In this document: in pieces, positions 8,811-18,304 of the stretch
Position numbering within the stretch: position 1 is the first letter of the stretch
How the letters are laid out: the number at the start of each line of letters is the position of its first letter
NCBI RefSeq assembly: GCF_014117445.1
Contig: NZ_CP059851.1
Location: 2,418,001-2,482,000 of the forward strand
Length of the DNA: 64,000 nucleotides
From: Sandaracinobacteroides saxicola
Lineage (GTDB): Bacteria; Pseudomonadota; Alphaproteobacteria; Sphingomonadales; Sphingomonadaceae
Reading direction: 5' to 3'
Translations under genes and position numbers: made by a program
The notes under the pieces: model-generated
The model's database searches: none
Seen by the model: the letters and a program-made list of their open reading frames with translations, nothing else
What the model was told of the DNA's origin: nothing

Positions 8811-9815
8811 ATGCAGCTGGGGAATCGGGTCGTCACGCTGGCCTTGGCGCTTACCATGCCGGTCTCCGCCATCGCGCAGCAAACGGCGCCGACCGACCGT
8901 ACCGCCCCCGCCGCGCGCCCGGCCCCTGCGACCCGCCCCGCCCTGCCGCCCCGCCCCGAACGCCCGCAGCGCCCGGAGCGCCCGCGCCCTCCCGCCATCG
9001 AGCGCCCGCTTCCCGAACGGCCGGTGGTGAAGCCGCGTCCGCCCTCCGGCCCCGCCCGCCCGCCCATCGCCACGCTGCCGTCGCGCCCACCCGTTTATCC
9101 GCCCCGCCCGCCCGTGGTTGTCATACCGCCCCGTCCGCCGGTCTATCCGCGCCCGCCGATCATCCTGCCGCCGCCCGGCGGCTCCGGCTGGCAGAACAAT
9201 CGCCCCGGCGGCAGCGGCTATTGGGGCGGCAACGGCTTTGCCGGTCACCGCGACTGTTCCAGCCGCAATGGCCGCTACGAACGCTGCGGCGTCTATACCG
9301 ACAACCGCGTCGTCCTTGCCCGGCAATACAGCAGCCAGTCCTGCATCCGTGGCCGCAGCTGGGGGTTCACCCGCAGCCACATCTGGGTGGACAATGGCTG
9401 CCGCGCCCGCTTCGCCTATGGCTATGGCCGCTACGGCTTCGACAACAGCGGCTCGGACGCTGGCGTCATCATCGGCGGCACCATCATCGCCGCCGGCCTG
9501 ATCGCCATCCTCGCCGCCAACAACCGACCGGTCGAGCGGCTGCAGGACCGCACCGCCGAGCTCGTCGCCGACACCAGCGCCATTCCCTCGCCCGAACGCG
9601 AGGTCGCCAACTATTGCCTCTCCGAAGCCGCGCGCCAGGTCGGGCAGACGGGCGGCAGCCGCCTGCGGCTGGACAATGTCAGCCGCATCGCCCCGGAACG
9701 CGACGGCTGGACCATGACCGCCTATGCCAGCATCACCTATGACCGATCCGTGAAACCCGTGGAACTCCTGTGTCGCACCGGGCCGCAGGGCATCACCTCG
9801 CTCGACTTCCGCTGA
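8811..9815 (+). CDS. Secreted proline-rich protein with DUF3011-like domain
   Basis: The 334-residue product has a signal peptide cleaved near VSAIAQQ, then about 90 residues of Pro/Arg-rich, low-complexity sequence (repeated RP, PRP and RPPVYP) likely to be extended in the periplasm. A Cys-rich globular part follows, with CSSRNGRYERCGV, RQYSSQSCIRGRSWGF and IWVDNGCRARF, the pattern of DUF3011 domains. A Gly-rich hydrophobic segment (GVIIGGTIIAAGLIAIL) and a 90-residue C-terminal domain with two Cys complete it. Function is not known. The serine carboxypeptidase gene begins 41 bp downstream on the same strand. Confidence 0.75.
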   Translation: MQLGNRVVTLALALTMPVSAIAQQTAPTDRTAPAARPAPATRPALPPRPERPQRPERPRPPAIERPLPERPVVKPRPPSGPARPPIATLPSRPPVYPPRPPVVVIPPRPPVYPRPPIILPPPGGSGWQNNRPGGSGYWGGNGFAGHRDCSSRNGRYERCGVYTDNRVVLARQYSSQSCIRGRSWGFTRSHIWVDNGCRARFAYGYGRYGFDNSGSDAGVIIGGTIIAAGLIAILAANNRPVERLQDRTAELVADTSAIPSPEREVANYCLSEAARQVGQTGGSRLRLDNVSRIAPERDGWTMTAYASITYDRSVKPVELLCRTGPQGITSLDFR

Positions 9816-9856
9816 GCCGGTTGCGCGGCGCGCGCGGCGTGGCAATAATCGCGCCC

Positions 9857-11380
9857 ATGAGACATGCCCTGCTCGCCGCTGCCCTGTCGCTCGCCCTGCC
9901 GCTTCAGGCACAGGACAAGCCCAAGGACACCCCGGCCGACGTCGCTGTGGCCGCGCCGATCGTTTCCGTCACCCGGCACCAGGGCGTCTTCGGCGGCCAG
10001 ACCATCAGCTTCACCGCCACCGCCGGCGAAACAGTGCTGAAGGACAGGGAGGGCAAAGCGGTCGCGACAATCGTCTCCACCGCCTATGTGCGCGACGGCG
10101 GCGGTCCCAACCGCCCGGTCACCTTCCTGTGGAACGGCGGACCCGGATCGGGCAGCGTCTGGCTGCACATGGGCGCCTTCGGGCCAAAGCGCGTGGTCAT
10201 CCCCGGCGACGCCCGCGACGATGGCGCGCCGCCCTTCCCGCTGGTCGACAATCCGCACAGCCTGCTCGATGTCACCGACATCGTCTTCATCGATCCCGTC
10301 GGCACAGGCTTCAGCCGGGTCGTCGGGAAAGGCGACCCGAAGGATTATTGGGGCGTCACGCAGGATGCAAAATCGGTCGCCACCTTCATCCGCGCCTGGC
10401 TGCGCGAAAACGGCCGCTGGAACGCGCCGAAGTTCATCGGCGGCGAAAGCTATGGCACCACCCGCAGCGCCGCGGTCATCAACGAGCTGGAAGGCAGCTT
10501 CAACGATGTCAGCGTCAACGGCATCATCCTGATTTCCACCATCCTCGATTTCGGCCTGCAAGCCGAGGTTCCGGGGAATGAGATGGCCTTTGTCGTCAAC
10601 CTGCCCAACTACACCACCGCCGCCTGGTATCACAAAGCGCTGCCCGCCCCCGGCTTTGCCACCGTGGTCGACGCCGCTGCCGCAGCCCGCGCCTTCGCGG
10701 CGGGGCCCTATCTGTCGGCCCTGGCCAAGGGCAACGCCCTGCCGGCGGACGAACGCGCCACCGTGCGCAAACGCCTTGCCGAGTTGACCGGCCTCAGCGA
10801 AGCCTATCTGGACAAGGCCGACCTCCGCGTCCTGCCCGGTCGCTTCTACAAGGAGCTGCTGCGCGAACGCGGCCTGACCATCGGACGCCTCGATGGCCGC
10901 TATATCGGCATCGATTTCGACCGCGCCGGGGAGGAGCCGGACAATGACCCCAGCTTCTACGGCATCGACGCCGGTTACACCGCCGCCATCAACGCCTGGA
11001 TGCGCGGGCCGCTGAAATTCAACCCTGAACGCGAATATTCGACGATCGGTGGCGTCAGCGATTGGGATTGGCGGCTGGGCGCGCGCGGCGGGCGCAACGG
11101 AGACAATGCCTTTTACATGAATGTCACACCCTACATCGGCCGCGCGCTGCGTGAGAACAGCGGCCTCCGGGTGTTCGTGGCGCAAGGCTGGTATGACCAT
11201 GCCACGCCTTTCTTCGGCGCCGAATATGCGCTCAGCCGCACCGGCATCCCCGCCGGCCGCGTCGAATATCATTACTATGACGCCGGCCACATGATGTATG
11301 TGCGCGAGGCGGACCTCGCCAAACTCAGCACCGACGTCCGTGGCTTCATCCGGCGACAGGTGGCCGCCACCGGGCGCTGA
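9857..11380 (+). CDS. S10 family serine carboxypeptidase-like peptidase
   Basis: A 507-residue exported hydrolase; the signal peptide ends near LPLQAQ. It carries the S10 landmarks: WNGGPGSGSVWLHMGAFGP (oxyanion region), GTGFSRVVG, and the nucleophile in GGESYGTTRSAA (Ser near residue 198). Near the end are VAQGWYDHATPFFGAEY (Asp) and YYDAGHMMYVRE (His), completing a Ser-Asp-His triad. S10 enzymes remove C-terminal residues from peptides. Bacterial members are periplasmic or secreted and their substrates mostly unknown. The ATG before RHALLAA is chosen because it gives a proper signal peptide. The TonB receptor downstream may or may not be related. Confidence 0.9.
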   Translation: MRHALLAAALSLALPLQAQDKPKDTPADVAVAAPIVSVTRHQGVFGGQTISFTATAGETVLKDREGKAVATIVSTAYVRDGGGPNRPVTFLWNGGPGSGSVWLHMGAFGPKRVVIPGDARDDGAPPFPLVDNPHSLLDVTDIVFIDPVGTGFSRVVGKGDPKDYWGVTQDAKSVATFIRAWLRENGRWNAPKFIGGESYGTTRSAAVINELEGSFNDVSVNGIILISTILDFGLQAEVPGNEMAFVVNLPNYTTAAWYHKALPAPGFATVVDAAAAARAFAAGPYLSALAKGNALPADERATVRKRLAELTGLSEAYLDKADLRVLPGRFYKELLRERGLTIGRLDGRYIGIDFDRAGEEPDNDPSFYGIDAGYTAAINAWMRGPLKFNPEREYSTIGGVSDWDWRLGARGGRNGDNAFYMNVTPYIGRALRENSGLRVFVAQGWYDHATPFFGAEYALSRTGIPAGRVEYHYYDAGHMMYVREADLAKLSTDVRGFIRRQVAATGR

Positions 11381-11522
11381 CTGTCACAAACCGTCATCTT
11401 TCTGCAACAGAGCAGTGGATTCCGCGCCGCACCATGTCGCCGGCGGTTGACCGCGCCTGTCACCGATTTAAGCCGGGGCGATGGCGCGGGGTGGCGCCGG
11501 GTTCCGTATAAAGGATGATTTG

Positions 11523-13853
11523 ATGCGCGCATCGGACGTTTCGCAGGCCGCTCTGGCATTTGCAGTCGCCATGACAGCGTGGAGCGCCACACAGGCGCAG
11601 ACCGCCGCTGCGCCGGCGGGCGAGGGCCTGGAAGAGATTGTCGTCACCGCGCAACGCCGCAGCGAAAACCTTCAGGACGTGCCGATTTCCATCACCGCGG
11701 TGCGCGGCGAGCGACTGGAGGCAGCGATGGCCGCCGGCATGGACGTGCGTGGCCTGTCCGGGCGGGTCCCCAGCCTGATCGTCGAGAGCAGCTATGGCCG
11801 CACCTTTCCGCGCTTCTACATCCGCGGCCTCGGCAACACCGATTTCGATTACAATGCCTCGCAGCCGGTCAGTCTGGTCTATGACGATGTCGTGCTGGAA
11901 AACCCGGTGCTGAAGGGTTTTCCGGTGTTCGACCTCGACCGGGTGGAGGTGCTGCGCGGGCCGCAGGGCACGCTGTTCGGCCGCAACACCACCGCCGGCA
12001 TCGTCAAGTTCGATTCGGTGAAGCCCGGCGCCGACACCAACGGCTATGCCAAACTCTCCTATGGCCGCTTCAACAACGTCAACGCCCAGGGCGCGGTCGG
12101 CACGCGGCTGGGGGACAAGGCCGCCGTCCGCATTTCCGCGCTCTATCAGCGGCAGGACGGCTATGTCGACAATGTGCTCCCCGGCGGCACCACCAAAGAC
12201 CGTTTCGAAGGCTATGAGGAATTCGCCGCCCGCGCGCAGTTGCTGCTGCAACCCGTCGATACGCTGGATGTGCTGCTGACCGGCCAGGTGCGCACGCTCG
12301 ATGGCACCGCTCGCCTGTTCCGCGCCAACGTCTTCACCCGCGGGCAGGAAGGCCTCAACGGCAATTTCGTCCGCGACCGCGTCTCGGTCGATGGCAAGAA
12401 CGACCAGTCGGTCAACAGCTGGAACCTCTCCGGTCGCCTGACCTGGGATCTGGGCGCGGTGCGGCTGGTCTCGGTGACCGCCTATTGGGAGGGGGATTCC
12501 ACCTCGGTCGGCGATGTCGACGGCGGCTTTGGCGCCTCCTTCCTGCCGCCGGCGCTGACCGGCCCGGGCTATATCCCCTTCACCGCCGAAACCCGCGACA
12601 CCGTGCCTAAGCTGAAGCAGTTCACCCAGGAAGTCCGCCTGGAAAGCAAGGGCGATGGCCCGCTCAGCTATCAGGGCGGCGTCTTCTATTTCGATGAGAC
12701 ACTGCGCATCGTCAGCGAGAATTATTCGACGCTCGGCGATCCCAACAACGCCGCCGGCGGCGTCAACATCATCGTCTCGCAACGCCAGGCGAGCAAGGCC
12801 TGGGGCCTGTTCGGCTCGCTCACCTACAAGCTGACCGAGGATTTCAGCGTGACGGGCGGCCTGCGCTACAACAATGACAAGCGGGACTATGGCGTGGTGC
12901 GCAGCAGGGACACGCAGTTCCCCAACTTCCTGCAAAACCCGCTGGGCACGGTGAACCGCAACGTCAGCGCCGACAATGTCACCTGGGACCTCAGCGCCCA
13001 GTATAAGGCGAGCGAGGATGTGAACCTTTACGCCAAGGTGGCGAAGGGCTTCCGCGCCCCCAGCATCCAGGGCCGCATCCTGTTCCCGCCGGCGACCGCG
13101 ACACCGCTCGAATCGGGCGTCACCGTCGGCCGTTCGGAAACCATCATGTCCTATGAAGCGGGCGTGAAAACCACCTTCCTCGATGGCCGCGGCCGCTTCA
13201 ACCTGTCGGGCTTCCTCTACGATCTCAAGAACGCGCAGCTCACCGCGGTCGGCGGCGGCGTCAACGCCAACCGCCTGATCAACGCGAAGAATGTCCGCGG
13301 CTACGGCCTGGAGGCGGATTTCGAGATCAAGCCGGTGCCCGAGCTGCTGCTGACCGCCGGCATCAGCTACAACCACACCGAAATCCGCAGCCCCGGCCTG
13401 ACCACCGCCGCCTGCGGCGCGGTGCGGGTGGATAGCTTCCCCAATGTCTCGCTCTGCACCATCCTCGACCCCGTGGTGGTGCCAGCAGCGCCGTTCAGCC
13501 CGGCGATCGTCAACATCAACGGCAACAGCCTGCCGCAAAGCCCGCGCTGGATCGCCAACTGGACCGCGCGCTATGGCGTGCCGGTCGGCGACGGCGAGCT
13601 CTACGCCTATACCGACTGGGCCTACCGCTCGAAGATCAACTTCTTCCTTTATGATTCCGTCGAGTTCCAGGACAAGCACATGCTCGAAGGCGGCCTGCGC
13701 ATCGGCTACAAGACCGATCGCTTCGACGTCGCCGGCTTCGTCCGCAACATCACCAACGATAGCTCCGCCGTGGGCGGCATCGATTTCAACAACCTGACCG
13801 GCTTCGTCAACGAACCCCGTGTCTGGGGGATCGAGGCCGGCATCCGCTTCTGA
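11523..13853 (+). CDS. TonB-dependent receptor
   Basis: A 776-residue outer-membrane receptor for TonB-driven uptake. A signal peptide (to about residue 27) is followed by the TonB box/plug start LEEIVVTAQRRSENLQDVPISITAV. Plug motifs are FYIRGLGNTDFD and VEVLRGPQGTLFGRNTTAGIV, then a 22-strand-type barrel ends in aromatic RVWGIEAGIRF. This resembles the large sphingomonad family annotated as siderophore or polysaccharide receptors; the ligand cannot be read from sequence. The ATG before RASDVS is preceded by AAGGATG. A direct repeat loosely like a Pho box lies at 11381-11397, about 125 bp upstream. Confidence 0.92.
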   Translation: MRASDVSQAALAFAVAMTAWSATQAQTAAAPAGEGLEEIVVTAQRRSENLQDVPISITAVRGERLEAAMAAGMDVRGLSGRVPSLIVESSYGRTFPRFYIRGLGNTDFDYNASQPVSLVYDDVVLENPVLKGFPVFDLDRVEVLRGPQGTLFGRNTTAGIVKFDSVKPGADTNGYAKLSYGRFNNVNAQGAVGTRLGDKAAVRISALYQRQDGYVDNVLPGGTTKDRFEGYEEFAARAQLLLQPVDTLDVLLTGQVRTLDGTARLFRANVFTRGQEGLNGNFVRDRVSVDGKNDQSVNSWNLSGRLTWDLGAVRLVSVTAYWEGDSTSVGDVDGGFGASFLPPALTGPGYIPFTAETRDTVPKLKQFTQEVRLESKGDGPLSYQGGVFYFDETLRIVSENYSTLGDPNNAAGGVNIIVSQRQASKAWGLFGSLTYKLTEDFSVTGGLRYNNDKRDYGVVRSRDTQFPNFLQNPLGTVNRNVSADNVTWDLSAQYKASEDVNLYAKVAKGFRAPSIQGRILFPPATATPLESGVTVGRSETIMSYEAGVKTTFLDGRGRFNLSGFLYDLKNAQLTAVGGGVNANRLINAKNVRGYGLEADFEIKPVPELLLTAGISYNHTEIRSPGLTTAACGAVRVDSFPNVSLCTILDPVVVPAAPFSPAIVNINGNSLPQSPRWIANWTARYGVPVGDGELYAYTDWAYRSKINFFLYDSVEFQDKHMLEGGLRIGYKTDRFDVAGFVRNITNDSSAVGGIDFNNLTGFVNEPRVWGIEAGIRF

Positions 13854-13891
13854 GGCTTTGACGGCACCTGATGATGCGATAGTCGGTCGGC

Positions 13892-14608
13892 GTGCAGCTG
13901 ACCGACACCGCGCTCATCCTCTCCGCCCTGCCCCATGGCGAGACCGGCGCCGTGGTGCGCGTGCTGACCGCCGACCATGGCCTGCGCGCCGGCTTCGTCG
14001 CCGGTGGACGCGGCCGGACGCTGCGCCCTGTCCTGCAACCCGGCAACCGCGTCGCCGTCTCCCTACGCGGACGCGCCGCCAGCCAGTTGCCGTCGATGAC
14101 GCTGGAACTGCTGCAAAGCCGCGCGCTCCTCGCCTTCGACCCGACCAGCGCCGCCGCGCTCGACTGGCTGACCCGCCTGACCGCCGCAACCCTGCCCGAA
14201 GCCGACGCCCACCCGGCGCTGTTCACCGCACTCGACGGCGTGCTGAACGCGATGGACGGCCCCATCGCCGGCTGGGCCATGGGCATCCCCCGCTACGAAC
14301 TGCTGCTGCTCACGGAGCTGGGCTTCGGCCTCGACCTCACCACCTGCGCGCTCACCGGTGTCCGTGAAGGCCTTGCCTTCGTCAGTCCCAACAGTGGCCG
14401 CGCCGTCAGCGCCGCCGCAGTGGCCGGCACCGACTATCGCGACAAGCTGCTCCCGCTGCCGGCGTTCCTGCTCACCGGCGGCTCCGCGACGACCGACCAA
14501 CTCGGCGCCGCCCTCCGCCTTACCGCCCATTTCCTGCCCCGCCTGCCCGGCCTGCCCGACCAAAAAATGCGCGAAAGGGTGCTGCGTGACCTTGCTTCCG
14601 GGGGATAA
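13892..14608 (+). CDS. recO: DNA repair protein RecO
   Basis: RecO acts with RecR to load RecA onto SSB-coated gaps. The 238-residue product starts MQLTDTALILSALPHGETGAVVRVLTADHGLRAGFVAGGRG, the N-terminal OB-fold of RecO. A helical domain with PRYELLLLTELGFGLDLTTCALTG matches the conserved RecO C-terminal part, although the zinc-binding cysteines of some RecO proteins are absent apart from one Cys here. The start is GTG. A toxin-antitoxin pair and lipoprotein gene separate it from parC. Confidence 0.92.
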   Translation: MQLTDTALILSALPHGETGAVVRVLTADHGLRAGFVAGGRGRTLRPVLQPGNRVAVSLRGRAASQLPSMTLELLQSRALLAFDPTSAAALDWLTRLTAATLPEADAHPALFTALDGVLNAMDGPIAGWAMGIPRYELLLLTELGFGLDLTTCALTGVREGLAFVSPNSGRAVSAAAVAGTDYRDKLLPLPAFLLTGGSATTDQLGAALRLTAHFLPRLPGLPDQKMRERVLRDLASGG

Positions 14609-14644
14609 TGCCGTCGATGAGGACATCAATCGTCACGCTTGATC

Positions 14645-14663
14645 TATAACGCCCAGTGTTATA
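14645..14663. promoter_or_regulatory. Inverted-repeat operator candidate of the first toxin-antitoxin pair
   Basis: TATAAC-N7-GTTATA is a perfect 6-bp inverted repeat, 43 bp before the toxin start and overlapping a likely promoter (TTGATC just upstream, TTATAT within the right arm). Toxin-antitoxin operons of this kind are usually autorepressed by the Xre-type antitoxin, and this is the obvious binding site. Confidence 0.5.
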
Positions 14664-14705
14664 TGTGATCCATCTATTCGGAGGCAGGTCATCACGCGCA
14701 TTTTC

Positions 14706-15074
14706 ATGAACGGCTGGTTCGAACGCTTTGCCAGGAAGGAAAGGCTTTCGACATTGATCCTTCGGGAGGCTGTTGCACGGGCTGACAAGGGCCTGATCGA
14801 TGCCGATCTGGGCGCCGGGGTCATCAAGCAGCGGGTGGCGCGCGCGGGACAGGGAAAGTCGGGCGGATATCGAACGTTGATCCTGTTCCGGCACGGCGAC
14901 CGTGCCATTTTCGCCTTTGGTTTCGCCAAAAGCCGGCAGGCCAATATCCCACGGGCGGACTTGGCCATTTTGAAGGATGCGGCTGCAGAGGCGTTGGCAT
15001 GGAGCCAGGACGAATTGAACCAACTGGTGGTGTCGGGTGCATTGGTGGAGATAAGGGATGAGCGTGAAGACTGA
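14706..15074 (+). CDS. RelE/HigB-2-like toxin
   Basis: The 122-residue product matches the Gp49/HigB-2-like branch of the RelE superfamily, ribosome-dependent mRNA endonucleases that stop translation. Diagnostic segments are VIKQRVARAGQGKSGGYRTLILFR, AIFAFGFAKSRQANI and ADLAILKDAAAEAL, then a C-terminal helix with LVEI. The toxin gene precedes the antitoxin gene and overlaps it by 17 bp, the order typical of higBA. Base composition is lower in GC than the flanking recO and parC, suggesting acquisition. The toxin looks intact. Confidence 0.85.
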   Translation: MNGWFERFARKERLSTLILREAVARADKGLIDADLGAGVIKQRVARAGQGKSGGYRTLILFRHGDRAIFAFGFAKSRQANIPRADLAILKDAAAEALAWSQDELNQLVVSGALVEIRDERED

Positions 15075-15387
15075 AAAAACCTATCGCAGCGCGATTGCCG
15101 GCGCGGTGCACGAAATGATGCGCGACGCCCATGACGCCGGCGTGGTGTCCCGCGCGACCATGCGCAGCTTCGACGCAGCATGCCTGGCACCCGCGCCAAT
15201 GTTGGCGGGCGAAGACATCCGCTCGATACGCGAACGGGAGCAGGTGTCCCAACCGGTATTCGCAGCCTACCTTAACGTCTCGCGCAACCTGGTATCAGAT
15301 TGGGAACGCGGCGTGAAACGCCCAGGTGGCCCCGCGCTGCGATTGCTCTCGATCATCCAGCGTAAAGGGTTGGAAGCGGTAACATGA
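15058..15387 (+). CDS. HigA-type Xre antitoxin
   Basis: A 109-residue helix-turn-helix antitoxin paired with the toxin just upstream. After an N-terminal extension that likely contacts the toxin, residues about 50-105 hold a Xre-like HTH: LAGEDIRSIREREQVSQPVFAAYLNVSRNLVSDWERGVKRPGGPALRLL, matching COG2944-type regulators. It probably neutralises the toxin and represses the operon through the TATAAC-N7-GTTATA repeat. Its start lies inside the toxin gene in another frame, so translation is likely coupled. Confidence 0.88.
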   Translation: MSVKTEKTYRSAIAGAVHEMMRDAHDAGVVSRATMRSFDAACLAPAPMLAGEDIRSIREREQVSQPVFAAYLNVSRNLVSDWERGVKRPGGPALRLLSIIQRKGLEAVT

Positions 15388-15483
15388 GAGATGTTAGGTT
15401 TTCCGTTGACGCGATCGTTTGGTCATGCTGTCTTCATGGGCAGTTTATCTTCTGAATTCCCTGCTCTCCTGACAGAGGTAGAT

Positions 15484-15855
15484 ATGGATTTTCGCAGCAT
15501 GAGCCTTTTGTTAGCGACAATCATGTTGTCTGGATGTGGCGTGTTTGGTTCACCTGGCGCGCCGTCTTATCCCTTCTCGGTTCGATGTGCGGCCTTGGCA
15601 GGTGTGTTTATAAATCGAATGGATCCAACGTATAAAGATGGATCCAAGCTCATAGCGAACGCTATAACGTTAAAAGCGCAAGCAGTGGCGGCAGCAAATC
15701 AACAGGCGACAGCATTGGGAAAAGATGCAGAGGATGTAGAAATAGAAATTATGAATCTCGGAACTATGACGACTGCAAAATTAAATGAAAGCAAGGATGA
15801 AAACTATAGAATACTAATCGAGGAAATAAATACGTGCTATCGTAAATTCCCGTAA
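15484..15855 (+). CDS. Small AT-rich lipoprotein of unknown function
   Basis: A 123-residue predicted lipoprotein: MDFRSMSLLLATIMLSGCG has a lipobox (LSGC, Cys at 18). A short charged helix-rich domain follows, with two further Cys (SVRCAALAG and NTCYRKFP) that could form a disulfide. ATG at 15484 is chosen for the GAGGT five bases upstream. Codons are A/T-rich (AAA, ATA, GAA), very unlike the neighbours, which points to recent transfer together with the toxin-antitoxin pair upstream. I do not recognise the family. Confidence 0.65.
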   Translation: MDFRSMSLLLATIMLSGCGVFGSPGAPSYPFSVRCAALAGVFINRMDPTYKDGSKLIANAITLKAQAVAAANQQATALGKDAEDVEIEIMNLGTMTTAKLNESKDENYRILIEEINTCYRKFP

Positions 15856-15882
15856 ATTTTTCTTATCTCTCGCATCGATTCT

Positions 15883-16044
15883 CTAATATACGAATATGTC
15901 TTGTATGTTGGAAAAGATATGATTATCGTTATGAGCCGATATATGGTCGTGATCCTTGATGTCTACCCAGCGGCCCTTGGGGCTATCTGCTTTGATCTGA
16001 TCGACCGCATCAGACAGATTTGTTCCAAATGAGTGCCTCTCCAT
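15883..16044 (-). pseudogene. Possible gene fragment (53 codons) next to parC
   Basis: On the minus strand an ATG-to-TAG frame of 53 codons gives a protein-like sequence (LSDAVDQIKADSPKGRWVDI and then DHDHISAHNDNHIF). Its first 16 bases overlap the parC start, so it is unlikely to be a native full gene. It looks like the C-terminal remnant of an AT-rich gene brought in with the adjacent lipoprotein. It may also be chance. Confidence 0.25.
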
Positions 16045-18272
16045 CGCCCACCAATGCGATCGTCGAAGAACCGTTTGAGGCGGCGCTCTCCGAACGCTAT
16101 CTCGTCTATGCCCTCTCCACCATCACCAGCCGCTCGCTGCCCGATGTCCGCGACGGGCTGAAACCCGTTCACCGCCGCCTGCTCTGGGCGATGCGGCTGC
16201 TGCGGCTCGACCCGGAAAACGGCTACAAGAAATGCGCCCGTGTGGTCGGCGACGTCATCGGCAAATATCATCCGCACGGCGATGTCGCCGTGTATGATGC
16301 CATGGTGCGGCTGGCGCAGGATTTCGCGCTGCGGGTGCCGCTGGTCGACGGCCAGGGCAATTTCGGCAATATCGACGGCGATAATCCGGCCGCCATGCGC
16401 TACACCGAGGCGCGGCTGACCCGTGCCGCCATCCTGCTGATGGACGGCGTGGACGAGGACACCGTCGGCTTCAAGCCGACCTACAATGGCGAGGAGGAGG
16501 AGCCGGAGGTCTTCCCCGCCGCCTTCCCGAACCTGCTGGCCAACGGCGCGTCCGGCATCGCTGTCGGCATGGCAACCAGCATCCCGCCGCACAATGTCGC
16601 CGAGATCGCCGCCGCCGCCACCCTCCTGATCGACAATCCCGACACCAGCCTGATCGACCTGATGGCCGTGCTCCCCGGCCCGGACTTCCCCACTGGCGGC
16701 GTCATCGTCGACGGCCGCGACGCCCTGATCGAGGCCTATGGCAGCGGGCGTGGCAGCGTGCGCCTGCGCGCCGCTTGGGCGGTGGAGGAAGGCGCGCGCG
16801 GCAGCTGGGCCATCATCGTCAGCGCCATCCCCTATCAGGTGCAGAAATCGAAATTGATCGAAGCGATCGCCGCCCTCATCAACGAAAAGAAGCTGCCGAT
16901 CCTGGAGGATGTGCGCGACGAGAGCGACGCCGAGATCCGCCTGGTGCTGGAGCCGCGCGCCCGCACCGTCGATCCCGCGACGCTGATGGAAAGCCTGTTC
17001 AAGCTGACCGACCTCGAAGTGCGTGTGTCGTTCAACATGAACGTGCTCGACGACCGGCGGACGCCGCAGGTGATGGGCCTGCGGGGGTTGCTGCTCGCCT
17101 GGCTGAAGCATCGCCGCGAGGTGCTGGTACGTGCCGCCGAACACCGCCTCACCCAGATCGCCGATCGGTTGGAGCTGCTGGCGGGCTATCTGATCGCCTA
17201 TCTGAACCTTGATGAGGTGATCCGCATCATCCGCGAGGAGGATGCGCCCAAGCCCGTGCTGATGGCACGCTTCGCCCTCAATGACCGGCAGGCCGAAGCC
17301 ATCCTCAACATGCGCCTGCGTGCGCTGCGCCGGCTGGAGGAGCTGGAGATCGGGCGCGAGGATGCAAAGCTCCGCGAGGAACAGGCCGGTTTGCAGGCGC
17401 TGGTCGGGTCGGAGGCGCGGCAACGGACCGCGCTCAAGAAACAACTGGCCGAACTGGCGAAACTGTACGCGACCGACACCCCGCTCGGCAGGCGACGCAC
17501 CACCTTTGCCGATGCGCCTGCCGCCATGGCGCTGACCGCCGAGGCGATGATCGAGCGCGAACCGCTGACCGTGATCGCCAGCGCGAAAAACTGGATTCGC
17601 GCCATGAAGGGCCATGTCGATCTGACGACCACGGACCTCAAATACAAGGATGGCGACGGCGCGGCTTACGCCTTCCATGCCGAGACCACCGACCGGCTGC
17701 TGCTGCTCACCTCCTCGGGCCGCGCCTTCACGCTGGCGGCGAATGACCTGCCCGGCGGGCGCGGGTTCGGCGAACCGATGAGCCTGATGGTCGACCTGCC
17801 CGCCGGCGATGCCGTGGTGCACCTGGGCGCATGGCGTCCCGACACGCGCTGGTTGCTCGCCGCCAGCGACGGCCGTGGTTTCCTGTGCGAAAGCAATGAC
17901 CTGCTGGCCGAAACGCGCAAGGGCCGGCAGGTGCTGAACCCGCGCGAAGGCGCCCGACTGGCGGTGGCAAGGCCGGTTCCCGCCGGCGCCGACAGTGTCG
18001 CGGTGGTCGGGGACAATCGCAAACTGCTGGTGATGCCGCTGTCGGACCTACCGGTCATGGCGCGTGGCCAAGGTGTCACCCTGCAAAAATATCGCGATGG
18101 CGGCTTGTCCGATGCCCTGCCCTTCCGGCTGGCGGACGGCCTCAGCTGGACCATGGGCGGCGACAGCGGCCGCACCCGTACCGAGGCCGATCTCACCCCG
18201 TGGCGTGGGGCGCGCGGTGCCGCCGGGCGGTTGCCGCCCAACGGTTTCCCGCGCGACAACCGCTTCGGCTGA
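16029..18272 (+). CDS. parC: DNA topoisomerase IV subunit A
   Basis: The 747-residue A subunit of topoisomerase IV, which decatenates daughter chromosomes. Key parts are [17 protein letters not shown], the helix-turn-helix [21 protein letters not shown] and the catalytic tyrosine Tyr125 in [10 protein letters not shown]. The tower/coiled-coil region follows, then a C-terminal beta-pinwheel of reduced size (from about 500). The start is ATG at 16029; a TTG nine bases upstream is not needed. The residue equivalent to E. coli ParC Ser80, the fluoroquinolone contact, is Val86. No parE is in the window. Confidence 0.96.
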   Translation: MSASPSPTNAIVEEPFEAALSERYLVYALSTITSRSLPDVRDGLKPVHRRLLWAMRLLRLDPENGYKKCARVVGDVIGKYHPHGDVAVYDAMVRLAQDFALRVPLVDGQGNFGNIDGDNPAAMRYTEARLTRAAILLMDGVDEDTVGFKPTYNGEEEEPEVFPAAFPNLLANGASGIAVGMATSIPPHNVAEIAAAATLLIDNPDTSLIDLMAVLPGPDFPTGGVIVDGRDALIEAYGSGRGSVRLRAAWAVEEGARGSWAIIVSAIPYQVQKSKLIEAIAALINEKKLPILEDVRDESDAEIRLVLEPRARTVDPATLMESLFKLTDLEVRVSFNMNVLDDRRTPQVMGLRGLLLAWLKHRREVLVRAAEHRLTQIADRLELLAGYLIAYLNLDEVIRIIREEDAPKPVLMARFALNDRQAEAILNMRLRALRRLEELEIGREDAKLREEQAGLQALVGSEARQRTALKKQLAELAKLYATDTPLGRRRTTFADAPAAMALTAEAMIEREPLTVIASAKNWIRAMKGHVDLTTTDLKYKDGDGAAYAFHAETTDRLLLLTSSGRAFTLAANDLPGGRGFGEPMSLMVDLPAGDAVVHLGAWRPDTRWLLAASDGRGFLCESNDLLAETRKGRQVLNPREGARLAVARPVPAGADSVAVVGDNRKLLVMPLSDLPVMARGQGVTLQKYRDGGLSDALPFRLADGLSWTMGGDSGRTRTEADLTPWRGARGAAGRLPPNGFPRDNRFG

Positions 18273-18304
18273 TCCGGCGCCGATACCGACGCCGGATCAT
18301 CCCG

